From SXXZ01 sp041177965 (GTDB lineage Bacteria > Verrucomicrobiota > Verrucomicrobiia > Limisphaerales > UBA9464): 12,638 nucleotides of DNA. Location of the stretch: contig JBEGWF010000031.1 in assembly GCA_041177965.1 (NCBI GenBank), forward strand, positions 1 through 12,638, read 5' to 3'. Below the pieces are notes generated by a model. That model worked only from the letters and a program-made list of their open reading frames with translations. It was not told the origin of the DNA and ran no database searches. The position numbers and the translations under genes are program-made. This document shows positions 1 through 6,715 of the stretch, one piece after another (position 1 is the stretch's first letter; every line of letters begins with the position of its first letter).

Positions 1-1
1 A

Positions 2-1135
2 ACGGCGCCGAACGTGACGTACACGCCGAAGTCCGGATTCAGCGGGAACGACGGCTTCACCTTCCGGGTGAGCGACGGTTCGCTGAGTTCGGCGGCCGCC
101 ACGGTGGCCATCGCCGTGAAGGCCGTGATCGTGAACCAGGCGCCGATCGCCGACTCGCAGAATGTGAGCCTGTCGGTGGGCGAGAGCCGGTCGATCACCT
201 TGGCCGGACGTGATCCGGAGAACGCTCCGCTGAAGTTCACGCTGGTGACGCAACCGGCCAACGGCACGCTGACGGGAACGGCGCCGAACCTGAACTATAC
301 ACCGAAGTCGGGCTTCACCGGCAGCGACGGGTTCACCTTCAGGGTGAACGACGGTTCGTTGGACTCGGCGGTGGCCACGGTGGCCATCACGGTCTCGGAG
401 GCCGGTGCCCAGATCAACCTGAACAACCGTGGGTTCGCGCAGGTGAACGATGCCACCGGCAAGCCGCTGGTGGGCGCGGGCTTCGTGGCGAAGATCTTCT
501 ACGGGGTATCGGACGCGGCGCTGTCGCAGTCGTTCCTGCCGGCGCCGTTCCGGGACGCTTCCACGAGCTTCCCCGGGACCTGGAACCCGGCGGCCGCCGG
601 TGGTCCGGGTGCGATCGCGACGCTGGCCGGGTTCAAGCCCGGTGCCACGGTGACGTTGCGGGTGGCGGTGTGGGACACGGCGGTGTTCAAGACCTACGAG
701 GAGGCCGAGGCGGCCTTGAAGGCGGGTGCGAGCAAGGTTCCGACGCAGGCGGGCATCTCGGCGGCGTTCACCTACACGATACCGACCGATGCGCTGGCCA
801 TCCCCGGTGGCATGGAGAAGTTCCCGGGCCTGACGCTGAAGGCGTTGAGCAACACCGGTCCGGTGAACCAGGCGCCGACGGCGATCGGCCAGAGCCGGAG
901 CGTGAATGCCGGAACGTCGTTGCCGATCCTCTTGACGGGTACCGATCCGGAGAACGCTCCGCTGAAGTTCACGCTGGTGACGCAACCGGCCAACGGCACG
1001 CTGGCGGGCACGGCGCCGAACCTGACCTACACGCCCAAGCCGGGCTTCTCGGGCAACGACGGGTTCACCTTCAGGGTGAACGATGGCGCGCTGGACTCGG
1101 CTCCGGCCACGGTGGCCATCACGGTGAAGCCTTCG
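2..1135 (+). repeat. Tandem-95 direct repeats split by an inserted module
   Basis: Three copies of a 92-residue cadherin-like (Tandem-95) unit are seen. The first is partial at the window edge, the second begins at 134 (NQAP) and the third at 866 (NQAP). Copies 1 and 2 are offset by 276 nt. Copies 2 and 3 are offset by 732 nt, which is 276 plus 456, so a 456-nt segment lies between otherwise tandem units. Bases 212-271 are identical to 944-1003 over 60 bp, and similarity continues to the end of the unit (shared FTFRVNDG and ATVAITV). Such close nucleotide identity suggests recent duplication or gene conversion. Confidence 0.85.
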
Positions 1136-4100
1136 TCGGTGGTGGTCGTGCCGCCGGAGTTCCCGATCGAGCCCCCTCCCTGGGACATGGCTCCCTGCAT
1201 CTGCGGACCGCTCGTCGGCAACTACGAGACGAACCAGGTCCAGATCTGGCATGTCCTGGCTGACGGTGGAGATCTCGATCTCCAGTTGACCACGGTCACG
1301 GTCAACACCAACGACCCACAGACCACCATCGTGGACGCCTTCGACGGCACCAATCGCATCGCCACGGTCACCGTGTCCTACACGGCTGCCGATGCCCGGG
1401 CCAACGGTCTGCGCTGGGAGAAGTCGGCCTCGGTGAATCTCGGCACCTTCGCCCGTGGCAAGGTGATCCGATTGGAATCCCGGATCGGCGGGACCCCGGT
1501 CACCCAGACCCACTACAACCTGAAGTTCTGCGGCGCGCGCTGGTTGGCCATCGATCTGCCCAGCTTCAAGGCCCTGGAGGAGGACCAAGCTGCCTACCGC
1601 TTGAATGTGAAGGCCGGTGAACCGCTGGTGATCGACCTCGACAACGTGGGCATTCCCACCCCGGCCACCGCGTTCCGGTATCGGCTCATCAGTCCGACCG
1701 GCGGGATCGTCCGCTCGGGCACCAACACCATCGTCGCGGGCCCCGAACTGACCGTGACATCGCCGGACGTGGGCCTGTGGACGCTGGAGATGAGGCCGAT
1801 CGGCGGCGAGCACTACCTGCTCGACAAGCCCGTCGGTGCCGATCGGCACGCCTACCTCGACTGGTACACCAGCCAACGTGGCGTCAAGGAGGTGCAGATC
1901 ACGATCAACGGGAAACCCGCGATAGGGGTTCCGTTCGAGGTGCAGTTGACCCGCGTCCGTGAGGTCGGCCTGATCGAAGCCAGCGACGTGGTGGCATCGA
2001 CGGTGGTGACCAACGGTCGGGTCCGATTCGTCGAACTTCCCAACGGTCGCTACGAGGTCCAGGTCACACCGAAGCTGAAGGACATCCCCGTGATCGACGT
2101 CCAGGACGACTGGATCTACTGCAACGCCCCGGTCACCAATCTCTTCGCGTTCACCCGCGAGAACAAGAAGCCTGTCTTCGACGCCATCGCCAATGCCGTC
2201 GTCGACGAAGGCAAGCCCTTCAGCCTGACGATGAAGGCGGTCGACCCCGAGGGGGCGCCCCTGACGTTCTCGCTCGTGGGTGGACCGGCGGGCCTGACGG
2301 TGACTCCGGCCGGCGTGCTCGACTGGACCCCCACCGAGGAGCAGGGTCCTGGCACCAACGGTGTCGCCGTGGCGGTCTCGGATGGTTTCGATTCCATCAC
2401 CAACCGGTTCACCGTGGTGGTCCGCGAAGTCAACACCCTCCCGGTCGTCGCGGCCGTTCCGCGTCAGTCTGTGGATGAGGGCAAGCCGCTGTCCTTGGCG
2501 CTTTCGGCCACCGACGCCGACCTGCCCCGGCAACCCCTGGTTTTCCAACTGGTGGGCGGGCCATCGGGCTTGACCGTTTCGCCCTCGGGCCAGGTGAACT
2601 GGGTCGCCGGCGAGGAATTCGGTGGCCGGGTCGAGACGGTCAAGGTCTCCGTGGGCGACGGTCAGGCGACCGTTCCGGCGGAATTCCAGGTGGCGGTCAA
2701 CGAGGTCAACGAGGCCCCGGTGTTTCCGCCCGTTGTCGACCAGACCATCGACGCCTTGAAGCGGTTCTCCCTGCAACTGGTGGCCCGTGATGCCGATCTG
2801 CCGGCCCAGAAACTGGTCTTCAGCGTGCTTTCCGGACCCAAGGGTCTCACCGTGACCGATCAGGGGTTGTTGGACTGGACGCCCGCCTCCGATCAGGGCG
2901 GTTCGAACAACAAGGTGGAGGTCTCGGTGACCGACGGCACCGCCAAGGCCGTTGTCGCCTTCGTGGTGGTTGTCCGGCCGTCCAACACCGCCCCGCGCAT
3001 CGCCGATGTGGGCCTGCGGACGCTGGCCGAGACGGCCGCACTCGACCTCAGGTTGGTCGCGACGGATGCCGATGTGCCCGCCCAGAAACTGGTCTTCTCG
3101 CTGGTGTCGGGGCCCGAGGGCCTGACGGTGAACCCGGCCGGTGTCGTTTCGTTCCGGCCGACCGAGGCTCAGGGTCCGAGCACCAATCGCGTGGTGGTGC
3201 GTGTCACCGACGACGGGTTGCCGGTGCTCAGCGGCACCAACGCGTTCTCGATCGTCGTCACCGAGGTCAACGAGGCTCCCGAGATCTCGCCGGTGGACGA
3301 CCGGGTCATCGATCCTCTCCGACCGTGGTCGATCACGCTCTCGGCGCGGGACACCGATCTGCCGGCCCAGAAGCTGGTCTTCGGGTTGGTCGGCGGACCG
3401 AAGGGGCTGACGGTGTCGGAGGCCGGCGCGATCCTGTGGACGCCGACCCTCGATCAGGGGGGGACGACCAACAAGGTCGAGGTGTCGGTGGCCGATGGTG
3501 TGACCCGCACCACGAGGAATTTCGTGGTGGTGGTTCGCCCGTCCAACACCGCTCCGGTCATCCCGAACGTGGCGCTTCGCCGCGTCTCGGAGACCCGCTC
3601 GATGGCCTTCAACCTGACGGCCACCGACGCCGACATGCCGGCCCAGAAGCTGACGTTCTCGCTGGTCTCCGGGCCCGACGGACTGACGGTGAGCCCGGCC
3701 GGATCGGTGTCCTTCGCTCCCACCGAAGCGCAGGGGCCGAGCACCAACCAGGTGGTGGTCCGGGTGACCGACGACGGCACGCCGTCGCTGAGCGGAACCC
3801 AGGCCTTCACGGTGGTCGTGCTCGAGCTCAACCAGGCCCCGGTGTTTGTGGCCGTGCCCGACCAGACGGTCGACGCGCTCAGGCCGATGACCCTGCGGTT
3901 GTCCGCCAAGGATGACGATCTTCCGGCCCAGAGACTGGTCTTCGGGTTGGTCGAGGGTCCGAGGGGCATGACCGTCGAGCCCGCGTCGGGTGTCGTGAAC
4001 TGGACCCCGGGGGCCGATCAGGCTTCTGCCCGGCACGGCGTCACCGTATCGGTCAGCGATGGTTCCCGGTTGGTCACCGCGTCGTTCCGGGTGGATGTGC

Positions 4101-5218
4101 GTTCGGCCAATGCGGCCCCGAGCTTCGTGAGCCTGGTCTCGCGCCGGATCCGGGAGGCCAGTCCGACCAGCTTCCGACTGCTCGGTCGCGACACCGATGT
4201 TCCGGTCCAGCGGTTGACCTACGGGCTGGTCAGCGGTCCGAAAGGTCTGACCGTCGCCGAAGACGGCATGGTGAACTGGACTCCGACCGAGGAGCAGGGT
4301 CCGAGCACCAACATGGTGGTCGTGAGGGTGACCGACGACGGGGTCCCTTCGTTGAGCAGCACCAACGCCTTCACGCTTTTCGTCTCCGAGGCCAACCAGG
4401 CGCCGACCTTCGTCCACGCTTTCGGTCGTTCGATCTTCGAGAATGACAAGCTGAGCACCACGCTCGTCGCACGTGATGCCGATCTGCCCGCGCAGAGGCT
4501 CACCTTCGCGCTGGTCAGCGGTCCAAAGGGGTTGACCCTGAGCGAGAGCGGGTTGCTGGAATGGACCCCGACCGAGGAGCAGGGACCGAGCACCAACCGC
4601 GTGGTGGTGCGTGTGACCGATGACGCACCGACCGCCTTGAGCGCGACGGCCACCTTCACGTTGACGGTCCGCGAGGCCAACTCGGCCCCGGTATTCCCGA
4701 CGACCATCCTCACCGTGGCCGCGCAAAGCCGTCTGTCGGCGGCCTTGAAGGCGACCGATGCGGACCTGCCGGCCCAGGTGCTGACCTACCGGCTCGATCG
4801 CGGCCCCGCCGGCCTGACCGTCTCGACCAACGGTCTGTTGGAGTGGACGCCTCCGGCGAGCCTCGCCAACACCACCAATGACGCGACCGTCACGGTCAGG
4901 GATGGCGCGATCAGCGTCTCCTCGACCGTCCGGATCATCGTCCGTCCGGTCGGATCCGGCACGGGCTCGGAGGGCAAGGCGGGGCAGAGACCGCTCCTGT
5001 CGTTGCAGGTGCAGCCCGACCAGTCGGTGGTCCTCAAGGTGGTCGGCCCGGTGGGTGCCCGCTACCGGGTCGAGTCCACACGGTTGCTCGGGGTCGACTG
5101 GCAGACCGAGGCATCGATCGGCCTGATCGAGACCCAGGGTGAACAGGAGCCGGTGGTGGTGACGCTGCCCACGGAGGAGACCGGGGAATTCCGGCAGTTC
5201 CGCCTCCGAAAGGAATAG
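2..5218 (+). CDS. Giant secreted cadherin/Ig-like repeat protein, 5' end outside window
   Basis: The frame is open from the first bases to TAG at 5216-5218, giving 1738 residues. The GTG at 14 is an internal Val codon, because the residues before it (TAPN) match the same point of the next repeat. Order of parts: Tandem-95 (cadherin-like) repeats at residues 1-133 and 289-378, separated by a distinct module at about 136-288; a Val/Pro-rich linker; a middle region (about 395-720) with only four Cys (399, 401, 510, 707), perhaps two disulfides; ten He_PIG-like repeats (721-1650), each starting N-x-x-P and carrying GP-x-G-(L/M)-T-V and W-x-P or S-F-x-P; and a C-terminal module of about 75 residues ending FRQFRLRKE. 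No catalytic motif, membrane helix or PEP-CTERM sorting motif is visible. Repeat proteins of this type usually act in adhesion or as spacers at the cell surface. Export is inferred, since the signal peptide would lie upstream. The exact function is unknown. Confidence 0.93.
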   Translation, partial: TAPNVTYTPKSGFSGNDGFTFRVSDGSLSSAAATVAIAVKAVIVNQAPIADSQNVSLSVGESRSITLAGRDPENAPLKFTLVTQPANGTLTGTAPNLNYTPKSGFTGSDGFTFRVNDGSLDSAVATVAITVSEAGAQINLNNRGFAQVNDATGKPLVGAGFVAKIFYGVSDAALSQSFLPAPFRDASTSFPGTWNPAAAGGPGAIATLAGFKPGATVTLRVAVWDTAVFKTYEEAEAALKAGASKVPTQAGISAAFTYTIPTDALAIPGGMEKFPGLTLKALSNTGPVNQAPTAIGQSRSVNAGTSLPILLTGTDPENAPLKFTLVTQPANGTLAGTAPNLTYTPKPGFSGNDGFTFRVNDGALDSAPATVAITVKPSSVVVVPPEFPIEPPPWDMAPCICGPLVGNYETNQVQIWHVLADGGDLDLQLTTVTVNTNDPQTTIVDAFDGTNRIATVTVSYTAADARANGLRWEKSASVNLGTFARGKVIRLESRIGGTPVTQTHYNLKFCGARWLAIDLPSFKALEEDQAAYRLNVKAGEPLVIDLDNVGIPTPATAFRYRLISPTGGIVRSGTNTIVAGPELTVTSPDVGLWTLEMRPIGGEHYLLDKPVGADRHAYLDWYTSQRGVKEVQITINGKPAIGVPFEVQLTRVREVGLIEASDVVASTVVTNGRVRFVELPNGRYEVQVTPKLKDIPVIDVQDDWIYCNAPVTNLFAFTRENKKPVFDAIANAVVDEGKPFSLTMKAVDPEGAPLTFSLVGGPAGLTVTPAGVLDWTPTEEQGPGTNGVAVAVSDGFDSITNRFTVVVREVNTLPVVAAVPRQSVDEGKPLSLALSATDADLPRQPLVFQLVGGPSGLTVSPSGQVNWVAGEEFGGRVETVKVSVGDGQATVPAEFQVAVNEVNEAPVFPPVVDQTIDALKRFSLQLVARDADLPAQKLVFSVLSGPKGLTVTDQGLLDWTPASDQGGSNNKVEVSVTDGTAKAVVAFVVVVRPSNTAPRIADVGLRTLAETAALDLRLVATDADVPAQKLVFSLVSGPEGLTVNPAGVVSFRPTEAQGPSTNRVVVRVTDDGLPVLSGTNAFSIVVTEVNEAPEISPVDDRVIDPLRPWSITLSARDTDLPAQKLVFGLVGGPKGLTVSEAGAILWTPTLDQGGTTNKVEVSVADGVTRTTRNFVVVVRPSNTAPVIPNVALRRVSETRSMAFNLTATDADMPAQKLTFSLVSGPDGLTVSPAGSVSFAPTEAQGPSTNQVVVRVTDDGTPSLSGTQAFTVVVLELNQAPVFVAVPDQTVDALRPMTLRLSAKDDDLPAQRLVFGLVEGPRGMTVEPASGVVNWTPGADQASARHGVTVSVSDGSRLVTASFRVDVRSANAAPSFVSLVSRRIREASPTSFRLLGRDTDVPVQRLTYGLVSGPKGLTVAEDGMVNWTPTEEQGPSTNMVVVRVTDDGVPSLSSTNAFTLFVSEANQAPTFVHAFGRSIFENDKLSTTLVARDADLPAQRLTFALVSGPKGLTLSESGLLEWTPTEEQGPSTNRVVVRVTDDAPTALSATATFTLTVREANSAPVFPTTILTVAAQSRLSAALKATDADLPAQVLTYRLDRGPAGLTVSTNGLLEWTPPASLANTTNDATVTVRDGAISVSSTVRIIVRPVGSGTGSEGKAGQRPLLSLQVQPDQSVVLKVVGPVGARYRVESTRLLGVDWQTEASIGLIETQGEQEPVVVTLPTEETGEFRQFRLRKE
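410..865 (+). other. Recurring module of ~152 residues between Tandem-95 repeats
   Basis: This part of the giant protein starts at INLNNRGFAQVND and ends before the next NQAP. It is unlike the repeats on either side. Visible features are a strand-like start (INLNNR), KPLVGAGFVAKIFYG, a segment PFRD...FPGTW, a Gly-rich turn, then TVTLRVAVWD and a short Ala/Glu-rich helix (TYEEAEAALKAG). From memory, similar modules (N-x-N-N-R ... FVAQLYAG ... V-R-A-W ... YE-A-A) recur in exported Verrucomicrobia and Planctomycetes proteins, often near PEP-CTERM signals, but I cannot name a family. A beta-sandwich or carbohydrate-binding role is only a guess. Confidence 0.55.
2162..4951 (+). repeat. Ten He_PIG-like repeats with two-unit periodicity
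   Basis: Repeat starts (the N of N-x-x-P) fall at 2162, 2432, 2708, 2984, 3269, 3545, 3830, 4109, 4394 and 4679. Spacings are 270, 276, 276, 285, 276, 285, 279, 285 and 285 nt. From the third repeat, two types alternate. The short type has a DQGG..NKVEVSV.DG-like second half; the long type has QGPSTN.VVVRVTDDG plus a LSGTNAF-like insertion of about three residues. Pairs therefore recur every 561, 561 and 564 nt. The consensus D-x-D-x-P-x-Q-x-L-x-F ... GP-x-GLTV is typical of putative Ig (He_PIG) and cadherin-like domains. The Asp-rich D-A-D segment could bind Ca at domain junctions, by analogy with cadherins. Confidence 0.9.
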
Positions 5219-5242
5219 GGCCCGTTCCAGGAGCCCTCCCGG

Positions 5243-5281
5243 CAGCCGCCGAGCGCCCGAGGCGCCGGCGGCTGTTTTTTT
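5243..5281 (+). terminator. Intrinsic terminator of the giant repeat gene
   Basis: It lies 24 nt after the stop codon. A 9-bp perfect outer stem (CAGCCGCCG at 5243-5251 with CGGCGGCTG at 5266-5274) continues after one bulged A into a 5-bp inner stem (GCGCC with GGCGC) closed by a CGA loop. Seven T follow directly at 5275-5281. It has the full layout of a Rho-independent terminator for plus-strand transcription. Read from the other strand the hairpin lacks a U-tract, so it probably does not serve purK. Confidence 0.93.
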
Positions 5282-5291
5282 GGATCCCTGG

Positions 5292-5320
5292 GAACCCCGG
5301 CGCGGAAGCCGGTGGCGTTC
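5292..5320 (-). terminator. Possible hairpin after purK
   Basis: A 5-bp stem (CCGGC at 5297-5301 with GCCGG at 5308-5312, loop GCGGAA) is flanked by complementary GAAC and GTTC ends. It sits 16-45 nt beyond the purK stop on the minus strand. No U-run follows, so it may be a weak or Rho-assisted 3' end, or chance in GC-rich DNA. Confidence 0.25.
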
Positions 5321-5336
5321 GTCCCGAGGTTCCGGG

Positions 5337-6479
5337 TCAGAGGCTGGATCGGGCCTCGCGGACCGCTGCGATGGCGGCTTCCGGGGTGGCGGCCGTGGCG
5401 GTCAGGTGTCCCATCTTCCGGCCCGCGCGCGGTTCGCCCTTGCCGTACAGGTGCAGTTTCAGACGGGGATTGGCAAGGGCCCGTTCCCAGTGGGGAGGCC
5501 CCGATTTCCAGACATCGCCGAGCAGGTTGGCCATCGCGGCGGGAAGACCCGTCAATGCGGTCGATCCGAGGGGCAGGCCGCAGACCGCCCGCACCTGCTG
5601 TTCGAACTGGCAGGTGATGCAGGCGTCGAGGGTGAGGTGGCCCGAGTTGTGGGTCCTCGGGGCCAGTTCGTTCACGATCAACCGGCCATCCCGGGCGACG
5701 AAGAGCTCGACCGTCAGCAGTCCCACCACTTCCAGCGCCTCGAGGATGCCCCGGCTCAACTCGCGGGCGGCGACCTCCAGCGAGGGGTCGATGCGGGCGG
5801 GGCACACGGTCACATCCAGGATGTGATGGGCGTGGACGTTCTCGAACACGGGGAACGCCTCGAACCGGCCGTCCATCGTCCGCGCGCCCACCACGCTGAC
5901 CTCTTGGACGAAATCGACGAACGCCTCGTAGATGCCCTCGGCCCCCTTCAGGCCCTCGAACGCCTCCGCAATCTCGGACGCCGCCCGGAGCATCCGCTGT
6001 CCCTTGCCGTCGTAGCCGAAGCTGGCGGTCTTGAGCACCCCTGGCAGGCCGAGATCCCGGGTCGCCACCTGCAGGTCATCCAACGATCGGATGGCCCGGA
6101 ACGGAGTGACCGGAAATCCGTGGTCCCGGAGGAACCCCTTCTCCCGCAGGCGTTGCTGGGTGATGTGCAGCACCCGCCCATCGGGTCGCACGGGCACCCG
6201 TTCGGCGCAGGCATCGCTGGTGGCGCTGGGAACATTCTCGAATTCGAAGGTCACCACATCGACCGTTCGCGCGAATTCCCGGACCGCGGCGAGATCGTCG
6301 TAAGGGGCCACGAACACGCGATCGGCGACCGGTGCCGCCGGGGCGTCCTCCTCCGGGCAGAACACGTGGATCCGGTAACCCAGCCGACGGGCGGCGATGG
6401 CGAACATTCGGCCCAATTGCCCCCCGCCGAGGACCCCCAGCGTGGCTCCCGGTGCAATGATGCGTTGGTGAAGTGACAT
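5337..6479 (-). CDS. purK: N5-carboxyaminoimidazole ribonucleotide synthase (PurK)
   Basis: This cytosolic ATP-grasp enzyme of de novo purine synthesis uses ATP and bicarbonate to turn AIR into N5-CAIR, which PurE then rearranges to CAIR. The product is 380 residues, full length for bacterial PurK. Visible motifs: dinucleotide-like loop LGGGQLGRM (17-25), TFEFENVP (77-84), ATP-grasp loop TASFGYDGKG (151-160), FENVHAHHILDV (212-223), the signature NELAPRTHNSGHLTLDAC (270-287; the more usual form is NEIAPRPHNSGH), KLHLYGK (341-347) and GRKMGHLT (353-360). The ATG at 6479 fits the family start (a few residues before PGATLGVLGGG). A weak G-rich ribosome-binding stretch (GGGGG, 6486-6490) lies 6 nt upstream. 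purE, its usual partner gene, is not in the window. The gene is transcribed away from fabD and towards the giant gene. Confidence 0.97.
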   Translation of the reverse strand: MSLHQRIIAPGATLGVLGGGQLGRMFAIAARRLGYRIHVFCPEEDAPAAPVADRVFVAPYDDLAAVREFARTVDVVTFEFENVPSATSDACAERVPVRPDGRVLHITQQRLREKGFLRDHGFPVTPFRAIRSLDDLQVATRDLGLPGVLKTASFGYDGKGQRMLRAASEIAEAFEGLKGAEGIYEAFVDFVQEVSVVGARTMDGRFEAFPVFENVHAHHILDVTVCPARIDPSLEVAARELSRGILEALEVVGLLTVELFVARDGRLIVNELAPRTHNSGHLTLDACITCQFEQQVRAVCGLPLGSTALTGLPAAMANLLGDVWKSGPPHWERALANPRLKLHLYGKGEPRAGRKMGHLTATAATPEAAIAAVREARSSL

Positions 6480-6715
6480 CGGAAACCCCCGGTGTAGGGC
6501 CTTTCAGCCCGGATGGGAAGCCGCAGAAACATTGGCGAACCCGAGCGCATCGCCCGTCCCACCGAAGAGCCTGCTCCCTGTCCGAAGAGCCTGTCCCTTG
6601 TCCGAGGAGCCTGTCCCTTGTCCGAGGAGCCTGTCCCTTGTCTGGGTGGGTCAAAATGGCGCAAATGGGGATTTGGCACTTTCCCGAGGGGTGGGGGACT
6701 GGTTGCATAGCCGCG
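6480..6715. promoter_or_regulatory. Divergent purK-fabD intergenic region
   Basis: These 236 nt must hold the promoters of both purK (minus) and fabD (plus). It contains a short imperfect palindrome (GGGC at 6497-6500, GCCC at 6507-6510), four tandem 20-bp units (6562-6641) and a relatively AT-richer patch at about 6651-6682 nearest fabD. A TTGGCA at 6673-6678 resembles a -35 box, but no convincing -10 box sits at 16-18 nt, so I do not place a promoter. No long conserved peptide is encoded here: the frame upstream of fabD merely reads through the repeat. Confidence 0.5.
6562..6641. repeat. Four tandem 20-bp units upstream of fabD
   Basis: Four contiguous units lie at 6562-6581, 6582-6601, 6602-6621 and 6622-6641, with consensus CCGAGGAGCCTGTCCCTTGT. 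Units 3 and 4 are identical. Unit 2 differs from them at one base, and unit 1 differs from unit 2 at three further bases, so decay is polarised towards purK. The period is not a multiple of three, which argues against a protein repeat. It may be a minisatellite (VNTR), a cluster of binding sites, or one copy of a dispersed intergenic repeat. Confidence 0.9.

Noticed and set aside
14..16. GTG as start codon of the giant gene
   Set aside because: Residues before it continue the repeat (TAPN before VTYTPKSG), so the gene starts upstream of the window.
4219..4713. Open frames antisense to the He_PIG array (also 3454-3969 and 2116-2436)
   Set aside because: They recur because the repeats recur. 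Their translations are Ser/Thr/Val-rich mirrors of the array without independent features.
5280..6476. Open frame of 398 codons on the plus strand
   Set aside because: It is fully antisense to purK, whose motifs are unmistakable, and it starts inside the terminator region of the giant gene.
6562..6641. CRISPR array
   Set aside because: The 20-bp units abut each other without spacers, and no cas gene is present.
6473..6715. 81-codon upstream extension of fabD
   Set aside because: The extension translates the 20-bp tandem array in shifting frames and the purK leader. FabD proteins begin at the MSKTAFLFAGQG point, so ATG 6716 is preferred.
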